A stretch of 64,000 bases of DNA from Anaerocolumna sp047777345 (GTDB lineage: Bacteria > Bacillota > Clostridia > Lachnospirales > Lachnospiraceae). Position numbers and translations under genes: made by a program. Under the pieces are notes generated by a model, which saw nothing but the letters and a program-made list of their open reading frames with translations, searched no databases and was not told the origin of the DNA. This document shows, piece after piece, positions 27,345-36,829 of this stretch. The stretch is taken from positions 6,291 through 70,290 of the forward strand of contig JBKEEJ010000015.1 of the NCBI GenBank assembly GCA_047777345.1, written 5' to 3'. Position 1 is the stretch's first letter, and each line of letters begins with the position of its first letter.

Positions 27345-27403
27345 GGCTCTAAATCTTTGGGTATGATTTATTTAAATCCTGCCTATCTGCTGGATTTAGA
27401 GCC
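27345..27403 (+). terminator. Stem-loop after the AraC gene
   Basis: GGCTCTAAATC (27345-27355) and GATTTAGAGCC (27393-27403) are exact complements with a 37-base loop. TTAATAT follows, so it is a weak-to-moderate terminator candidate. Confidence 0.5.
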
Positions 27404-27428
27404 TTAATATCAAAAGTTAAAAAATAGT

Positions 27429-27548
27429 TTAATCGGCGGCATCTCTTAGTATAATGGCATATACTGTTTCTGCCTTGGGAAGATCCGTTTCCTGCAGTAC
27501 TCCGTTATAATAGACGGACACCTTGTCACCGATATGAAAATGAGTCAT
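27429..27548 (-). pseudogene. C-terminal remnant of a DUF3221-like protein
   Basis: On the reverse strand about 39 residues read FHIGDKVSVYYNGVLQETDL and end YAIILRDAAD with a stop. The GDKVSV-(W/Y)-(F/Y)-NG pattern resembles the last strands of DUF3221-type small secreted proteins. The similarity ends near 27548, exactly where sequence of the opposite-strand oxidoreductase begins. I read this as a truncated gene at a deletion or rearrangement junction. The family assignment is tentative. Confidence 0.45.
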
Positions 27549-28628
27549 GCTGTCCTGGCTGTGGGCCTTCAAAGCGGCGGTAAGCTTAACATAGAAGGAG
27601 AAAACAGCGAAGGAGTAATGGCCGGTATTGAATTTTTGCGCAAAGTAAATCTTTCCGGTGAAAAAAATCTTTCCGGTAAAATTGTAGTTATCGGAGGCGG
27701 CAACATTGCCTGTGATGTGGCCCGGACCGCTGTCCGCTGCAACGCCGAAAGTGTTCATATGTACTGCCTGGAAAGTTACGATGAAATGCCTTGCGGAGAG
27801 GAAGACCGTACCGAATGTGAAAAAGACGGCATTACCATTCATGCCGGCTGGGGGCCGTTCCTAATTCAGTCAAAGAATGGCAAAGTTACCGGCATTACTT
27901 TTAAGAAATGCCTGTCGGTAAGGAATCCGGAAGGATTATTTGCTCCTGTTTATGATGAGACCGTTACTGAAACAGCGGAATGTGATATGGTTCTTTACTG
28001 CATTGGCCAGAAGGCAGATTTGGGAGATTTACTTTCCGGTACCAACGTGGAATTTAATCCCAATGGTACCATTAAGGCTGACCCTGTAACCTACCAGACT
28101 TCCGAGCCGGATATTTTTGTTGGTGGTGATATTTATACGGGTCAAAAATTTGTCATTGATGCAATCGCTGCCGGAAAAGAAGGAGCCGTATCCCTTCACC
28201 GGTTTGTTCAGCCCAACACCAGCTTAACAATTGGTCGTAATCGCAGGAAGTTTATTGAGTTAGATAAGCAGAATATACAAATAGATATGGATAACTTTGA
28301 TCAGACGCCAAGACAGCCTGTTGGCTACAATGAAGCTTTGGCAAGGACTTTTAAAGATGACCGGATTCCTTTTACCAAAGAGCAGGTTAAGAAAGAAACG
28401 GCCCGTTGCCTTGAATGCGGCGCATCGGTTGTTGATCCCAATAAGTGTATTGGATGTGGAATTTGCACTACCAAATGTGCTTTTGATGCGATTCATCTTC
28501 ACCGTGATTTACCGGAGTGCAGCACCATGGTACGGGCAGAAGATAAGATGAAAGTCATTCTGCCCTATATGATTAAGCGTGCCGTTAAGATTAAGTTCTC
28601 CAGAAAGAAAGGCAAACAAAATGCATGA
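27549..28628 (+). pseudogene. FAD-dependent NAD(P) oxidoreductase (GltD-like) with ferredoxin tail, N-terminus lost
   Basis: The roughly 360 residues contain the second dinucleotide-binding half of a glutamate synthase beta-like oxidoreductase (KIVVIGGGNIACDVARTAVR, then PDIFVGGDIYTGQKFVIDAI). At the end is a C-terminal iron-sulfur segment, CLECG followed by CIGCGICTTKC. The FAD-binding N-terminal half is missing, the nearest ATG at 27534 lacks a ribosome site, and the 5' side is fused to a reverse-strand remnant. The stop overlaps hypA by 8 bases, so these genes once formed one operon, probably serving a hydrogenase or formate-linked complex. Confidence 0.75.
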
Positions 28629-28965
28629 ACTGGGAATTGTCTTTCATGTTATCAAAACGACAGAGCGTATCGGTAAAGAAAATAAGGTCCAAAAAATTTC
28701 TGCGGTAACATTGGAGCTGGGAGAAGTATCCGGTGTGATACAAAAGGAACTTGCCGACTGCTGGAACTGGGCGGTGAAGAACAATGATCTGATGAGGGAA
28801 GCTACATTAAACATTGAAACCATACCGGCTGTTACCTATTGCGAAAACTGTAAGGGTACATATAAGACGGTGCAGTATGGCCGCACCTGTCCTTTGTGCG
28901 GCAGTGAAAAAACCTATTTGGTACAGGGAAATGAAATCATTATAAAAGAAATCGAGGCCTGTTAA
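28621..28965 (+). CDS. hypA: Hydrogenase nickel-insertion protein HypA
   Basis: HypA delivers nickel to [NiFe] hydrogenase precursors with HypB. The 114-residue protein begins MHE, whose His is the nickel ligand. It carries the zinc site as two Cys-x2-Cys pairs, CENC and CPLC. It overlaps the stop of the truncated oxidoreductase and is followed 13 bases later by hypB. No hydrogenase structural gene is in the window. Confidence 0.93.
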   Translation: MHELGIVFHVIKTTERIGKENKVQKISAVTLELGEVSGVIQKELADCWNWAVKNNDLMREATLNIETIPAVTYCENCKGTYKTVQYGRTCPLCGSEKTYLVQGNEIIIKEIEAC

Positions 28966-28978
28966 GGAAGGAATTATT

Positions 28979-29653
28979 ATGGAAAATATAAAGATTATCG
29001 AAGTAAAGGAAAGTGTCTTTGCGGATAATAACAAGGAAGCTTGCCGTATCCGATTAAATTTAAAGAGGGAGAAAACTTTCCTGCTTAACTTAATGTCCTC
29101 TCCCGGAAGCGGCAAAACTACCGTACTTTTGAAAACGATTAATAAGCTAAAAGACAGGTTTCATATCGGGGTAATGGAAGCGGACATTGACTATGCGGTA
29201 GACGCAGAAAAAATAGCTGCCACAGGCATCAAATCCATCCAACTTCATACCGGCGGCATGTGCCATCTTGATGCCGGTATGACGGAGCAGGGACTTAAGG
29301 AACTAGAAACGAAAGATCTTGACCTGGTTGTTCTGGAAAACGTAGGAAACTTAGTATGCCCTGCCGAATTTGACACCGGAGCCGTGAAGAACGCAATGAT
29401 TTTATCTGTCCCCGAAGGACATGACAAACCGCTTAAATATCCCCTTATCTTTACTGTTTGTGATGTGCTTTTAATCAATAAAATAGACGTACTTCCCTAT
29501 TTTGATTTTGATTTGGAAAGGGTAAAAGAGTATGCCTATATGCGAAATCCTAACCTGAAAATCTTTCCTGTTTCCGCAAAGACTGGGGAAGGAATGGGTG
29601 CCTGGACAGATTGGCTGACGAAACAGGTTATGGATTGGAATCAGATCGATTAG
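28979..29653 (+). CDS. hypB: Hydrogenase nickel-incorporation GTPase HypB
   Basis: The 224-residue GTPase shows the P-loop SSPGSGKTT, the HTGGMCHLDA and ENVGNLVCPAEFDTGA metal and switch segments, and the base motif NKIDVLPYFDFD. It lacks a His-rich nickel-storage N-terminus, so it is the minimal form. It needs nickel supplied by HypA, the neighbouring gene. With the upstream oxidoreductase truncated, the pair may now depend on another promoter. Confidence 0.93.
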   Translation: MENIKIIEVKESVFADNNKEACRIRLNLKREKTFLLNLMSSPGSGKTTVLLKTINKLKDRFHIGVMEADIDYAVDAEKIAATGIKSIQLHTGGMCHLDAGMTEQGLKELETKDLDLVVLENVGNLVCPAEFDTGAVKNAMILSVPEGHDKPLKYPLIFTVCDVLLINKIDVLPYFDFDLERVKEYAYMRNPNLKIFPVSAKTGEGMGAWTDWLTKQVMDWNQID

Positions 29654-29673
29654 GCATTAGAATAAGTCCATAA

Positions 29674-29747
29674 GGGGCTGTCCCACCATGCTAAGTCGGG
29701 AATGTGCGGTAAGTTACAATCCCCAAAAAGCATTGTGCGGCAGCCTC
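29674..29747 (+). repeat. Dispersed stem-loop element, copy 3 (terminator after hypB)
   Basis: GGGGCTGTCCCACCATGCT (29674-29692) pairs, with a few mismatches, with AGCATTGTGCGGCAGCCTC (29729-29747), and TTTCTTT follows. The arms match the family consensus GGCTGTCGCACAATGC. Confidence 0.65.
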
Positions 29748-29798
29748 TTTCTTTAAACTTATTTAATATTTGCTGCAGATTATTAATAAGGTCAGGTT

Positions 29799-30239
29799 TT
29801 ATAAAAATTCCAGCAGGTCATTCATAAAGTCCTGTTCAATTTTAACAAGATCTTTAGCTAATTCCACTATTTCGCCGGAAGCGTTTTTATATTTATTAAT
29901 ATATTCGCTGACGGATTTAATACCCATGTTACAGCCGTCAATCATCAGATCCGCAATTTTATGGGTATCGTCGTTCATCATTAGTTTAATCTCAGTACTT
30001 ATCCAGGAAAAAGCTTTTGCCATAGCCGGGGGATCTTTTTCATCTTCATGAAATTCATTCAGCAATTGATGGCATTTGTCACCAATTTTAATATGCTTAT
30101 CATTATATTCGTTAATAAGATTTTTTAATCTTTCATCGGTTATAAAGGGCATTACCTGCTCCATACTATTGGTAGCTGACTTACATCCTGAATTACATTC
30201 TTTTAAAAGATTTATGCTGTCTTCGTTTATAGTAATCAT
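29799..30239 (-). CDS. Conserved-looking helical protein of unknown function
   Basis: This 146-residue protein is predicted to be almost all helical, with regular Glu/His/Asp-containing helices such as LINEYNDKHIKIGDKCHQLL and NMGIKSVSEYINKYKNASGE. The look is that of a ferritin-like or four-helix bundle protein. I recall similar unnamed proteins in Lachnospiraceae but cannot name a function. AGAAAGG directly abuts the ATG, which is closer than normal. It is convergent with hypB and separate from the TetR gene. Confidence 0.7.
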   Translation of the reverse strand: MITINEDSINLLKECNSGCKSATNSMEQVMPFITDERLKNLINEYNDKHIKIGDKCHQLLNEFHEDEKDPPAMAKAFSWISTEIKLMMNDDTHKIADLMIDGCNMGIKSVSEYINKYKNASGEIVELAKDLVKIEQDFMNDLLEFL

Positions 30240-30430
30240 CCTTTCTATATTACTTTTGGCAGGGTAACTGGAAAATTGAAATTTCAGTTGGTGTTCTTTT
30301 CTTTGATTTATTATTTTTTACAATTACCTGTACTTCTAGCTAATATTCCCAGAATACTTAAGTTTTATTCAGGATTAGAAAAGGTCAGACATTTTACGGC
30401 GCTGTTATAAAATTCACAACAGCCTTTTAA

Positions 30431-31015
30431 TTATACTTTTTCTGTCTTATCCTGATAGAAAACATTCATGGCATTGGTAACCATTTTATAGGTAAGTTCT
30501 GCCATATGTCCCGGCGTATCGTCATTATCTTTTAATAGCCAGGTTTTTATAAGACCCAGACATCCGTTTAGGCAAAAGGAAAAGGAATATTTTAAATCGT
30601 CATGTGCATTGGGAAATATGGGTTCCAAAGCCTGGATACTGTGTTCGGCAATAATGGATTCTATTTTATGAATAAATGAAATGTCGCCATGGGGGCCGAT
30701 AAGCGCCTTGCATATTTCTTTGTTTTTCAGCAGTATGGAAAATATATCCTCAATAAAGGGAAAAGTATTTTCTTTGACACCAATAGGATGGGTGTCAATG
30801 GCAAGTTTTACATCATCAAATATTTCTGTTTCAATCTTTTCTAACATATTGTAGATGTCGGTATAATGCAGGTAAAAAGTAGAACGATTAATGTCCACTA
30901 AATCCACCAGTTCTTTTACCGTAATTTCATTAATGCTTTTGCTTTGCATCAGTTTGGCAAGACCGCTGCGTAATTGGGCTTTTGTTTTCCTGACTCTTCG
31001 ATCCGTTTTTTTCAT
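30431..31015 (-). CDS. TetR-family regulator
   Basis: This 194-residue protein has the TetR helix-turn-helix near the N-terminus (INEITVKELVDLVDINRSTF, then YLHYTDIYNMLEKIE) and a helical C-terminal domain of the TetR_C_8 kind often paired with YhgE/Pip-type proteins. It is divergent from the YhgE/Pip gene, with an inverted repeat in the shared promoter region. Repression of that gene and of itself is the simplest reading. Confidence 0.88.
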   Translation of the reverse strand: MKKTDRRVRKTKAQLRSGLAKLMQSKSINEITVKELVDLVDINRSTFYLHYTDIYNMLEKIETEIFDDVKLAIDTHPIGVKENTFPFIEDIFSILLKNKEICKALIGPHGDISFIHKIESIIAEHSIQALEPIFPNAHDDLKYSFSFCLNGCLGLIKTWLLKDNDDTPGHMAELTYKMVTNAMNVFYQDKTEKV

Positions 31016-31037
31016 TTGGTATCCTCCCTATTTATAA

Positions 31038-31056
31038 AATAGACATAACGTCTATT
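31038..31056. promoter_or_regulatory. Candidate TetR operator
   Basis: AATAGAC (31038-31044) and GTCTATT (31050-31056) form a perfect 7-base inverted repeat with a 5-base spacer. It lies 22 bases before the TetR start and within the divergent region. Confidence 0.6.
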
Positions 31057-31262
31057 AAAATACAAATAGTAGTTTATCTATAGAATAATGGATAAAATAA
31101 TTAGATTTAATGGTTGCAAGCTTATCTTAACATTAGTATAATTCTTTTCTGACACAAAATCAACACAATATCTATTTATAGAATCTTATTTTATTATTAA
31201 TAAGATTATCTATTAATAGAATTACATTGTCTGACGGAACAGAAAGACAGAAAGGAGTTTTT

Positions 31263-33449
31263 ATGATTCGAAAAGAATGGAAAAAGCTATTACGAAACAA
31301 AAATAATGTTGTTAGTAATAGTTGCAATTATTATTATACCAACTGTTTACACTACGCTTTTTCTAGGTTCCATGTGGGATCCATATGGTAAGGTGGACAA
31401 TTTACCGGTGGCAGTAGTAAATCAGGATAAGGAAGTAACCTTTGAAAATCAGGTTTTACACATCGGGGATGACCTGGTAGAAAATTTAAAAGATAATGAT
31501 TCTTTGAAATTTGATTTTGTAGACAGTACTACAGCAAATCAAGGTCTGGAAGACGGAACATATTATATGGTTATTACCATTCCGCAGGACTTTTCTTTCA
31601 ATGCAACTACCGTTATGGATAAAAATCCGCAAAAGATGGAATTAACATATAAAACCAATCCCGCTCATAATTACATTGCCAGCAAAATGGGTGAGAATGC
31701 AGTTGCAAGAATTAAGGAGAGTCTGAATACAGAAGTAACCAAGGTTTACTTGGATACAATTTCCGATTTATTCACTGAGGCTTCGGATGGAATGCAGAAA
31801 GCCAGTGACGGAGCGGAAAAGTTACAAGATGGTTTAACTAAAGTAAGTGATGGCGCACAAAGTTATACCGAAGGGGTAAATAAGATTGCCACCGGCGCTT
31901 CCCAACTGGCGGAAAATAATGCTGCACTGAATCATGGTATCAGTCAGTTATCTTCCGGAGTTCATGAACTAAGCGACGGAAGTAAAAAACTTATAAATGG
32001 ATTGAATACGTTATCTGGTTCCATTCATTCGACCATACCGTCCGGTTCGGATATTGCAGCGCTGGGAAAAGGACTGGATGCGTATAAATCCGGCATTAAT
32101 CAATTAAATACAGCATTAAATAATTTTTCGTTTGGAAATCAGGGAAAGAAATCGGCGATTCCCTTTCAAACATTGGAAGCAGCACCCAAGCGGCGGCTGC
32201 AGATGTATCCGCAATAGGAAATGCCGTAAAAACACTAAGTCAGGCTAATTTAACAAAAGAGCAGGCCCTGGCTTTGCAAACCATTGTTGCATCTGCAACG
32301 GATCTGGGCGGACATTTAAGCACCATTGCCACGGATACCAAGAGTGTAGGAAACAGTTTAACTTCCCTTACAACAGGTATGAGTAAAATAAATGAACTGA
32401 AAACAGCCGTTAATACTTTGGCTAAGAACAGTGAAACTGTTTTGGGAAACAGCAAAGCGGCGGTAAATGGTCTTTACAGCGGACTTACCGGTGTGGAACA
32501 AGCCCTGAATAATCAGATTATTCCGGGAGAAATGAGCTTAAATCAGGGAATCAATAAAGTTCAGACTGCCATAGATAAAAAGGATGGACTAAAGGACAGT
32601 ATTTCTTCCTATACGGCAGCCGTTGCCGAGATTGCAGAAGGTACGAAAACCTTAGATAATAAATCAGCTGACTTAATTGACGGAGTAACAGAACTTACCG
32701 ATGGCAGCAAAGAATTGTACAATGCTTTAAGTGATGGCACAAAAGAAATGAAGGAAGCTGAAATTAAGGATGAAACTGCTGATATGATGGCGTCTCCGGT
32801 TGATTTGGATGAAACCAAAGTTACAAAGATGGAGAACAATGGACATGCAATGTCTGTATATATGATGTCTGTGGCATTATGGGTAGGATGTATTGCCTTT
32901 TGTATTATGTATCCGTTGTCCCATTATGAAGGCCAATTAAAATCAGGTTTTGTCTGGTTTATCAGTAAAGCTTCCGTAGCTTATGGAGTAGCAATTTTGC
33001 AAGCAGTCGTAATGATCTTTATGCTTAACCGCATTAACGGATTTAAACCGGAACAAATGGGCAGGACTGTTTTTATAGCATGTCTGGCATCTGTGGCATT
33101 TATGTCCTTACTATATTTCTTTAATATATGCTTTGGCAAAATCGGAAGCTTTATTATGTTAATCTATATGGTAATTCAGTTATCCGGTTCTGCCGGTACC
33201 TATCCCATTGAACTATCCGGTTCTTTTGTAGCAAAAATTCATAAATATCTTCCCTTTAGTTATTCCATTGATGCATTCCGCAGTACCATTTCAGGAAGCG
33301 GAAGCATTAAGGAACCGGTTATAGTATTGTCCGCAATCTTTATTGTAAGTACCATCCTGACCATTCTGATATTCAATATCAGGGCGAAACGTATTAAGAA
33401 TGGCAAGCCCCAATTATTTGAGTTACTGGAAAAAAGCGGCTTGGCTTAA
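31263..33449 (+). pseudogene. YhgE/Pip-family membrane protein, two frameshifts
   Basis: The reassembled product is about 728 residues. It has an N-terminal membrane anchor (VAIIIIPTVYTTLFLGSMWD), a long extracellular helical region with repeated DG/SDG turns, and four to five C-terminal membrane segments of the ABC-2 type. The frame from ATG 31263 is lost at the A run 31299-31303 (one A too many). It is lost again at GGG 32142-32144 (one G too few), where the true frame reads GKEIGDSLSNIGSSTQ. Both are homopolymer length changes and the remaining sequence is clean. YhgE/Pip proteins act in phage reception or type VII-related export, but the role here is unknown. Confidence 0.75.
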
Positions 33450-33471
33450 GTTATAAAATAATATAGAAAAC

Positions 33472-33526
33472 TGGTGGAGCTGTTTTAAGTACGTAATCGT
33501 AAACGTAAAACAGCCCCACTTTTTTG
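33472..33526 (+). terminator. Terminator after the YhgE/Pip gene
   Basis: TGGTGGAGCTGTTTTA near 33472 pairs with TAAAACAGCCCCACT near 33507, with one mismatch region. A run of T residues follows. Confidence 0.75.
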
Positions 33527-33569
33527 TTGACTTCTTTGCTTTCTTATAAATATATTCCCCATGTTACGA

Positions 33570-34586
33570 TTAAATTTCCTGGACGGTTTGGCGCACTACC
33601 AGCTGGACATCCAGAGTGACGGTATGCTCTAACTGTGGCTTTTCATGAATGGCATCCAGTAATAAGTTAACGGCCTGTTCTGCCTTTTTATGAACATCCT
33701 GGGATATGGTGGTAAGTTTTGGCGTAACAAAGGAACAAAGGTCCAGATTATCAAAGCCGATAACGGACAAGTCCTTTGGCACCATACAGCCATTAAGCCT
33801 GGCACCTTCAATAATGCCTAAGGCAAGTAAATCGGCGGCCGCAAATACGGCGGTAATATCAATCTGTTTATTGGCAATATCCCTTCCAATATTGAGGCCA
33901 TCCTCATATCTGGTAAAAGTGTTGATTAAAAATGAGTCTTCATAGGGAATGCCGGCTTCTTTCAAAGCATCCCGGTATCCGTCGTAACGGCGGGATACAA
34001 TGGGATTTGATTCGCTGTAACATCCGGCAAATGCAATCCTTTTGTGCCCGTTGGAAATTAAATATTTTGTGGCAATGTATCCTCCTTTGTAGTCATTGAC
34101 ACAAACCGTCAACGCATTGGGATTTGCCTTGTGAAAGCTATCGATAAATACAATGGGACAGAGGCTGTTTTCAATAATTTGACTCATAGATTCTTCACTT
34201 TGCTGAGACATAAATATGGCTCCGTCCACATTCCAGTTTTGCAACAAGGTAGATGCGTTAACAACATTCTCTACCGTACGGATAATCGCGTAGTATCCGG
34301 CCTTGCGGATCATGGATTCCAATTCGCCGAATAATTCGCTAAGATAGGGATCTTTAAATATATTGTCACCTGGCTGATAGGTGTTTGCAAATACGGCAAT
34401 CATTCTGGATGAACGTTTGGAAAGACTTCGGGCATTTAAGTTTGGCACATAATTATATTTCTGAATCAATTTCTGTATCAATTCCACGGTTTGGGCAGAA
34501 ACCTTGTCGTAATGTCCGTTTATTACGTTGGATACGGTCATAACACTTACCCCGGCTTCTTTTGCAATGTCTTTTAAATTTGCCAT
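33570..34586 (-). CDS. LacI-family regulator of the alpha-glucoside operon
   Basis: The 338-residue protein begins with the LacI helix-turn-helix LKDIAKEAGVSVMTVSNVIN and has a full sugar-binding domain ending LDVQLVVRQTV. Its start has AAGGAGG upstream. It is divergent from the lipoprotein-permease-GH31-GH13 operon. Three copies of a TTTAACGTTAAA-type palindrome in the shared region make it the likely local repressor, probably released by an alpha-glucoside. Confidence 0.9.
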   Translation of the reverse strand: MANLKDIAKEAGVSVMTVSNVINGHYDKVSAQTVELIQKLIQKYNYVPNLNARSLSKRSSRMIAVFANTYQPGDNIFKDPYLSELFGELESMIRKAGYYAIIRTVENVVNASTLLQNWNVDGAIFMSQQSEESMSQIIENSLCPIVFIDSFHKANPNALTVCVNDYKGGYIATKYLISNGHKRIAFAGCYSESNPIVSRRYDGYRDALKEAGIPYEDSFLINTFTRYEDGLNIGRDIANKQIDITAVFAAADLLALGIIEGARLNGCMVPKDLSVIGFDNLDLCSFVTPKLTTISQDVHKKAEQAVNLLLDAIHEKPQLEHTVTLDVQLVVRQTVQEI

Positions 34587-34659
34587 ATATAATAAGCCTC
34601 CTTATATTAACATCCGAAGGTACTCTTTATTGGATAGGATATGAATCCTGCTTGTCAGG

Positions 34660-34733
34660 TTTAACGTTAAATATGCTAAATTCCTATTATTATAATAACA
34701 TATAATTATTATTTAATAAGTTTAACATTAAAC
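34660..34733. promoter_or_regulatory. Two LacI-type operators upstream of the regulator gene
   Basis: TTTAACGTTAAA at 34660-34671 is a perfect palindrome with central CG. GTTTAACATTAAAC at 34720-34733 is the same site with one central change. They lie about 75 to 145 bases before the LacI start and suit autoregulation and looping to the site at 34925. Confidence 0.7.
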
Positions 34734-34887
34734 AAGTATTCATGCAATATGATTTTTCTTTGTATCCTTTTAATATTCATAAGATAAAAGATATCGCAGT
34801 AATCAGTTATGTATAAGCAAAGTCCTCTTTTTCAGAAGGCAGTGTTAAATAGTTACAATAAAAATGTAAATATATGCTAAAAGAATG

Positions 34888-34940
34888 TTGACATTTACAA
34901 AAAACGATAATATAATCAGATTAAAGTTTAACGTTAAACT
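34888..34940 (+). promoter_or_regulatory. Promoter and LacI operator of the alpha-glucoside operon
   Basis: A consensus promoter, TTGACA (34888-34893), 17 bases, TATAAT (34911-34916), is followed at the transcript start by the perfect 16-base palindrome AGTTTAACGTTAAACT (34925-34940). A repressor bound there would block initiation. Confidence 0.85.
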
Positions 34941-34974
34941 AACATATATAAATGATTCATTAAGGAGGACAATT

Positions 34975-36735
34975 ATGAGAAGGAGATTAGTCAAATACCT
35001 TGCTGTCGTAGTAGCAATTGCACTTTCGATAAGTATGGTAACGGGGTGTTCAAAAAAAGCAGAGGAATCCGGTGCGGACTCCGATAACAAAGAGGTTTCG
35101 GCACTGACGGAAAACGACAACAAACAGGTAGCGGATGAAACGGATCCATGGAAATTAGCAAGAACAACTACATATGCGCCTTACCCGGAAACGGTGACTT
35201 TTACTATGGGTATAACAGTAAGAGCTGACGTGGCATATCCGGAAGGCAGTACGGATACAGTTGAAAATAGTGCTTATACAAGGTTTTTAAAATCGAAACT
35301 CAATATACAGAATAAAAGTGCCTTTGAGGCAGCTAATGATGAGGATTTTAAGCAGAAAATATCCCTTGCCATTACCAGCGGGGAACTGCCCGATATTGTA
35401 ACCGTAGGATATGATGAGTTCAAGGAATTAGTAAGAAACGATATGATTGAAGATTTAACGGAAAGCTATAACAATTGTGCCAGCGATTTGATGAAAGAAA
35501 TTTATGCCTCCAACGATAACCGTTCTTTAGAAATGGCAACCATTGACGGCAAATTATATGCCCTTCCCGTAACGGCTATTTCCAGCGGGCCGGAAATGTT
35601 ATGGCTTAGAGGTGACTGGATGGATAAGCTGGGCCTTAGTGCTCCGGAGACACTAGAAGACATTGCCAACATTGTGCGTGCCTTTATCGAAAAAGATCCG
35701 GGAGGTAACGGGCCTGGTAAAACAATAGGCATTCCTCTTTGCATCGCAGGGGATAATTTTTTATATGGCGGCTATTCTGCGGCTTTTCGTGTGAATAATA
35801 TATTTACCTCTTTTGGGGCATTTCCGGAACAATGGATTGCAGGAAAAGATGGTTTAGCTGTTTATGGCTCTGTGCAGCCGGAGATGAAACAGGGACTGCA
35901 GGTTCTTGCTGACTGGTATAAAGAAGGAATAATCGATCAGCAGTTTGCAGTACGTTCCTATGATGATATTAAAGCGTTAGTTACCGATGGCAAATGCGGT
36001 TCCTATTTCTGTGGTTGGTGGGCACCTTATGATCTGGCAGCTTCCTATGAATTAAATCCGGATGTGGATTGGCGTGCTTATATTTTACCCGCAGGGCCCG
36101 ATGGCAAGGTAACAATGTGGGCAGGTAATCCGAATCAATATTATACAGTAGTACGAAAAGGATATGAATATCCGGAATTAATCATTAAAGCAAAGAGTGT
36201 TACTCTTGACTACAACCAGGGAGATGCGGCATATACGGACGACAGTAAGGAATGTAAGGAATACCTGGATTGGGTCAGCCATTCCTATGGTATAGAGGTA
36301 ATTGGCGGTTTTGACTTTTATGATGCCGCAGAACGGGCTTATCTGCATATCAGCGAAGCAATTAACGGAACCAGAGATCCGAAACAGATGAATGCATATG
36401 AACATTCCTTATATGAATCCTGTAAAAAATATCTGGATGCTGTAAATGCCGGAAAGAAACCGGAAAAGACTGACTGGCTGAATTACAATTGCCGGATGGT
36501 TTCCAGTAAATTAATGTATGAGACCGAAGTAAATACCGTTCAGCCCGTTTTCTTTAGCCAGACGGAATCCATGCCGTTGATGTGGGAGAGTTTAAAGAAG
36601 ATGGAGAGAGAAACCATTCTGAAAATAGTAACCAACGAAGTCGGCATAGATGAATTTGATACTTTTGTTAACGAATGGATGAGTGCAGGCGGAGATATTA
36701 TCACTAAAGAAGTAAATGAGGAAATAAAAAAATAG
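34975..36735 (+). CDS. Sugar ABC transporter substrate-binding lipoprotein (LplA-like)
   Basis: The 586-residue lipoprotein has its acylation site at Cys25 (MVTGC). It is of the large LplA/YtcQ kind found in CUT1 systems for complex oligosaccharides. ATG 34975 has AAGGAGG upstream. Typical segments are SLAITSGELPDIVTV and the Trp-rich WGAP-like GWWAPYDLA. The GH31 and GH13 genes downstream suggest an alpha-glucoside or branched malto-oligosaccharide as ligand. This is inference from neighbours. Confidence 0.88.
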   Translation: MRRRLVKYLAVVVAIALSISMVTGCSKKAEESGADSDNKEVSALTENDNKQVADETDPWKLARTTTYAPYPETVTFTMGITVRADVAYPEGSTDTVENSAYTRFLKSKLNIQNKSAFEAANDEDFKQKISLAITSGELPDIVTVGYDEFKELVRNDMIEDLTESYNNCASDLMKEIYASNDNRSLEMATIDGKLYALPVTAISSGPEMLWLRGDWMDKLGLSAPETLEDIANIVRAFIEKDPGGNGPGKTIGIPLCIAGDNFLYGGYSAAFRVNNIFTSFGAFPEQWIAGKDGLAVYGSVQPEMKQGLQVLADWYKEGIIDQQFAVRSYDDIKALVTDGKCGSYFCGWWAPYDLAASYELNPDVDWRAYILPAGPDGKVTMWAGNPNQYYTVVRKGYEYPELIIKAKSVTLDYNQGDAAYTDDSKECKEYLDWVSHSYGIEVIGGFDFYDAAERAYLHISEAINGTRDPKQMNAYEHSLYESCKKYLDAVNAGKKPEKTDWLNYNCRMVSSKLMYETEVNTVQPVFFSQTESMPLMWESLKKMERETILKIVTNEVGIDEFDTFVNEWMSAGGDIITKEVNEEIKK

Positions 36736-36751
36736 CGCAGACTTTGTTTTC

Positions 36752-36781
36752 CCGGGGCTGTTGCATTTTGCAAAGCCCCGG
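36752..36781 (+). promoter_or_regulatory. Intra-operon hairpin after the binding-protein gene
   Basis: CCGGGGCT (36752-36759) pairs with AGCCCCGG (36774-36781), and an inner TTGCA/TGCAA stem extends it. No T run follows. Such hairpins commonly protect the binding-protein mRNA and lower expression of the permease genes. Confidence 0.6.
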
Positions 36782-36829
36782 AATGTAAAATAAGCCGGCA
36801 GTACTGGTTAAAATGGGAGGAATGGTTTT

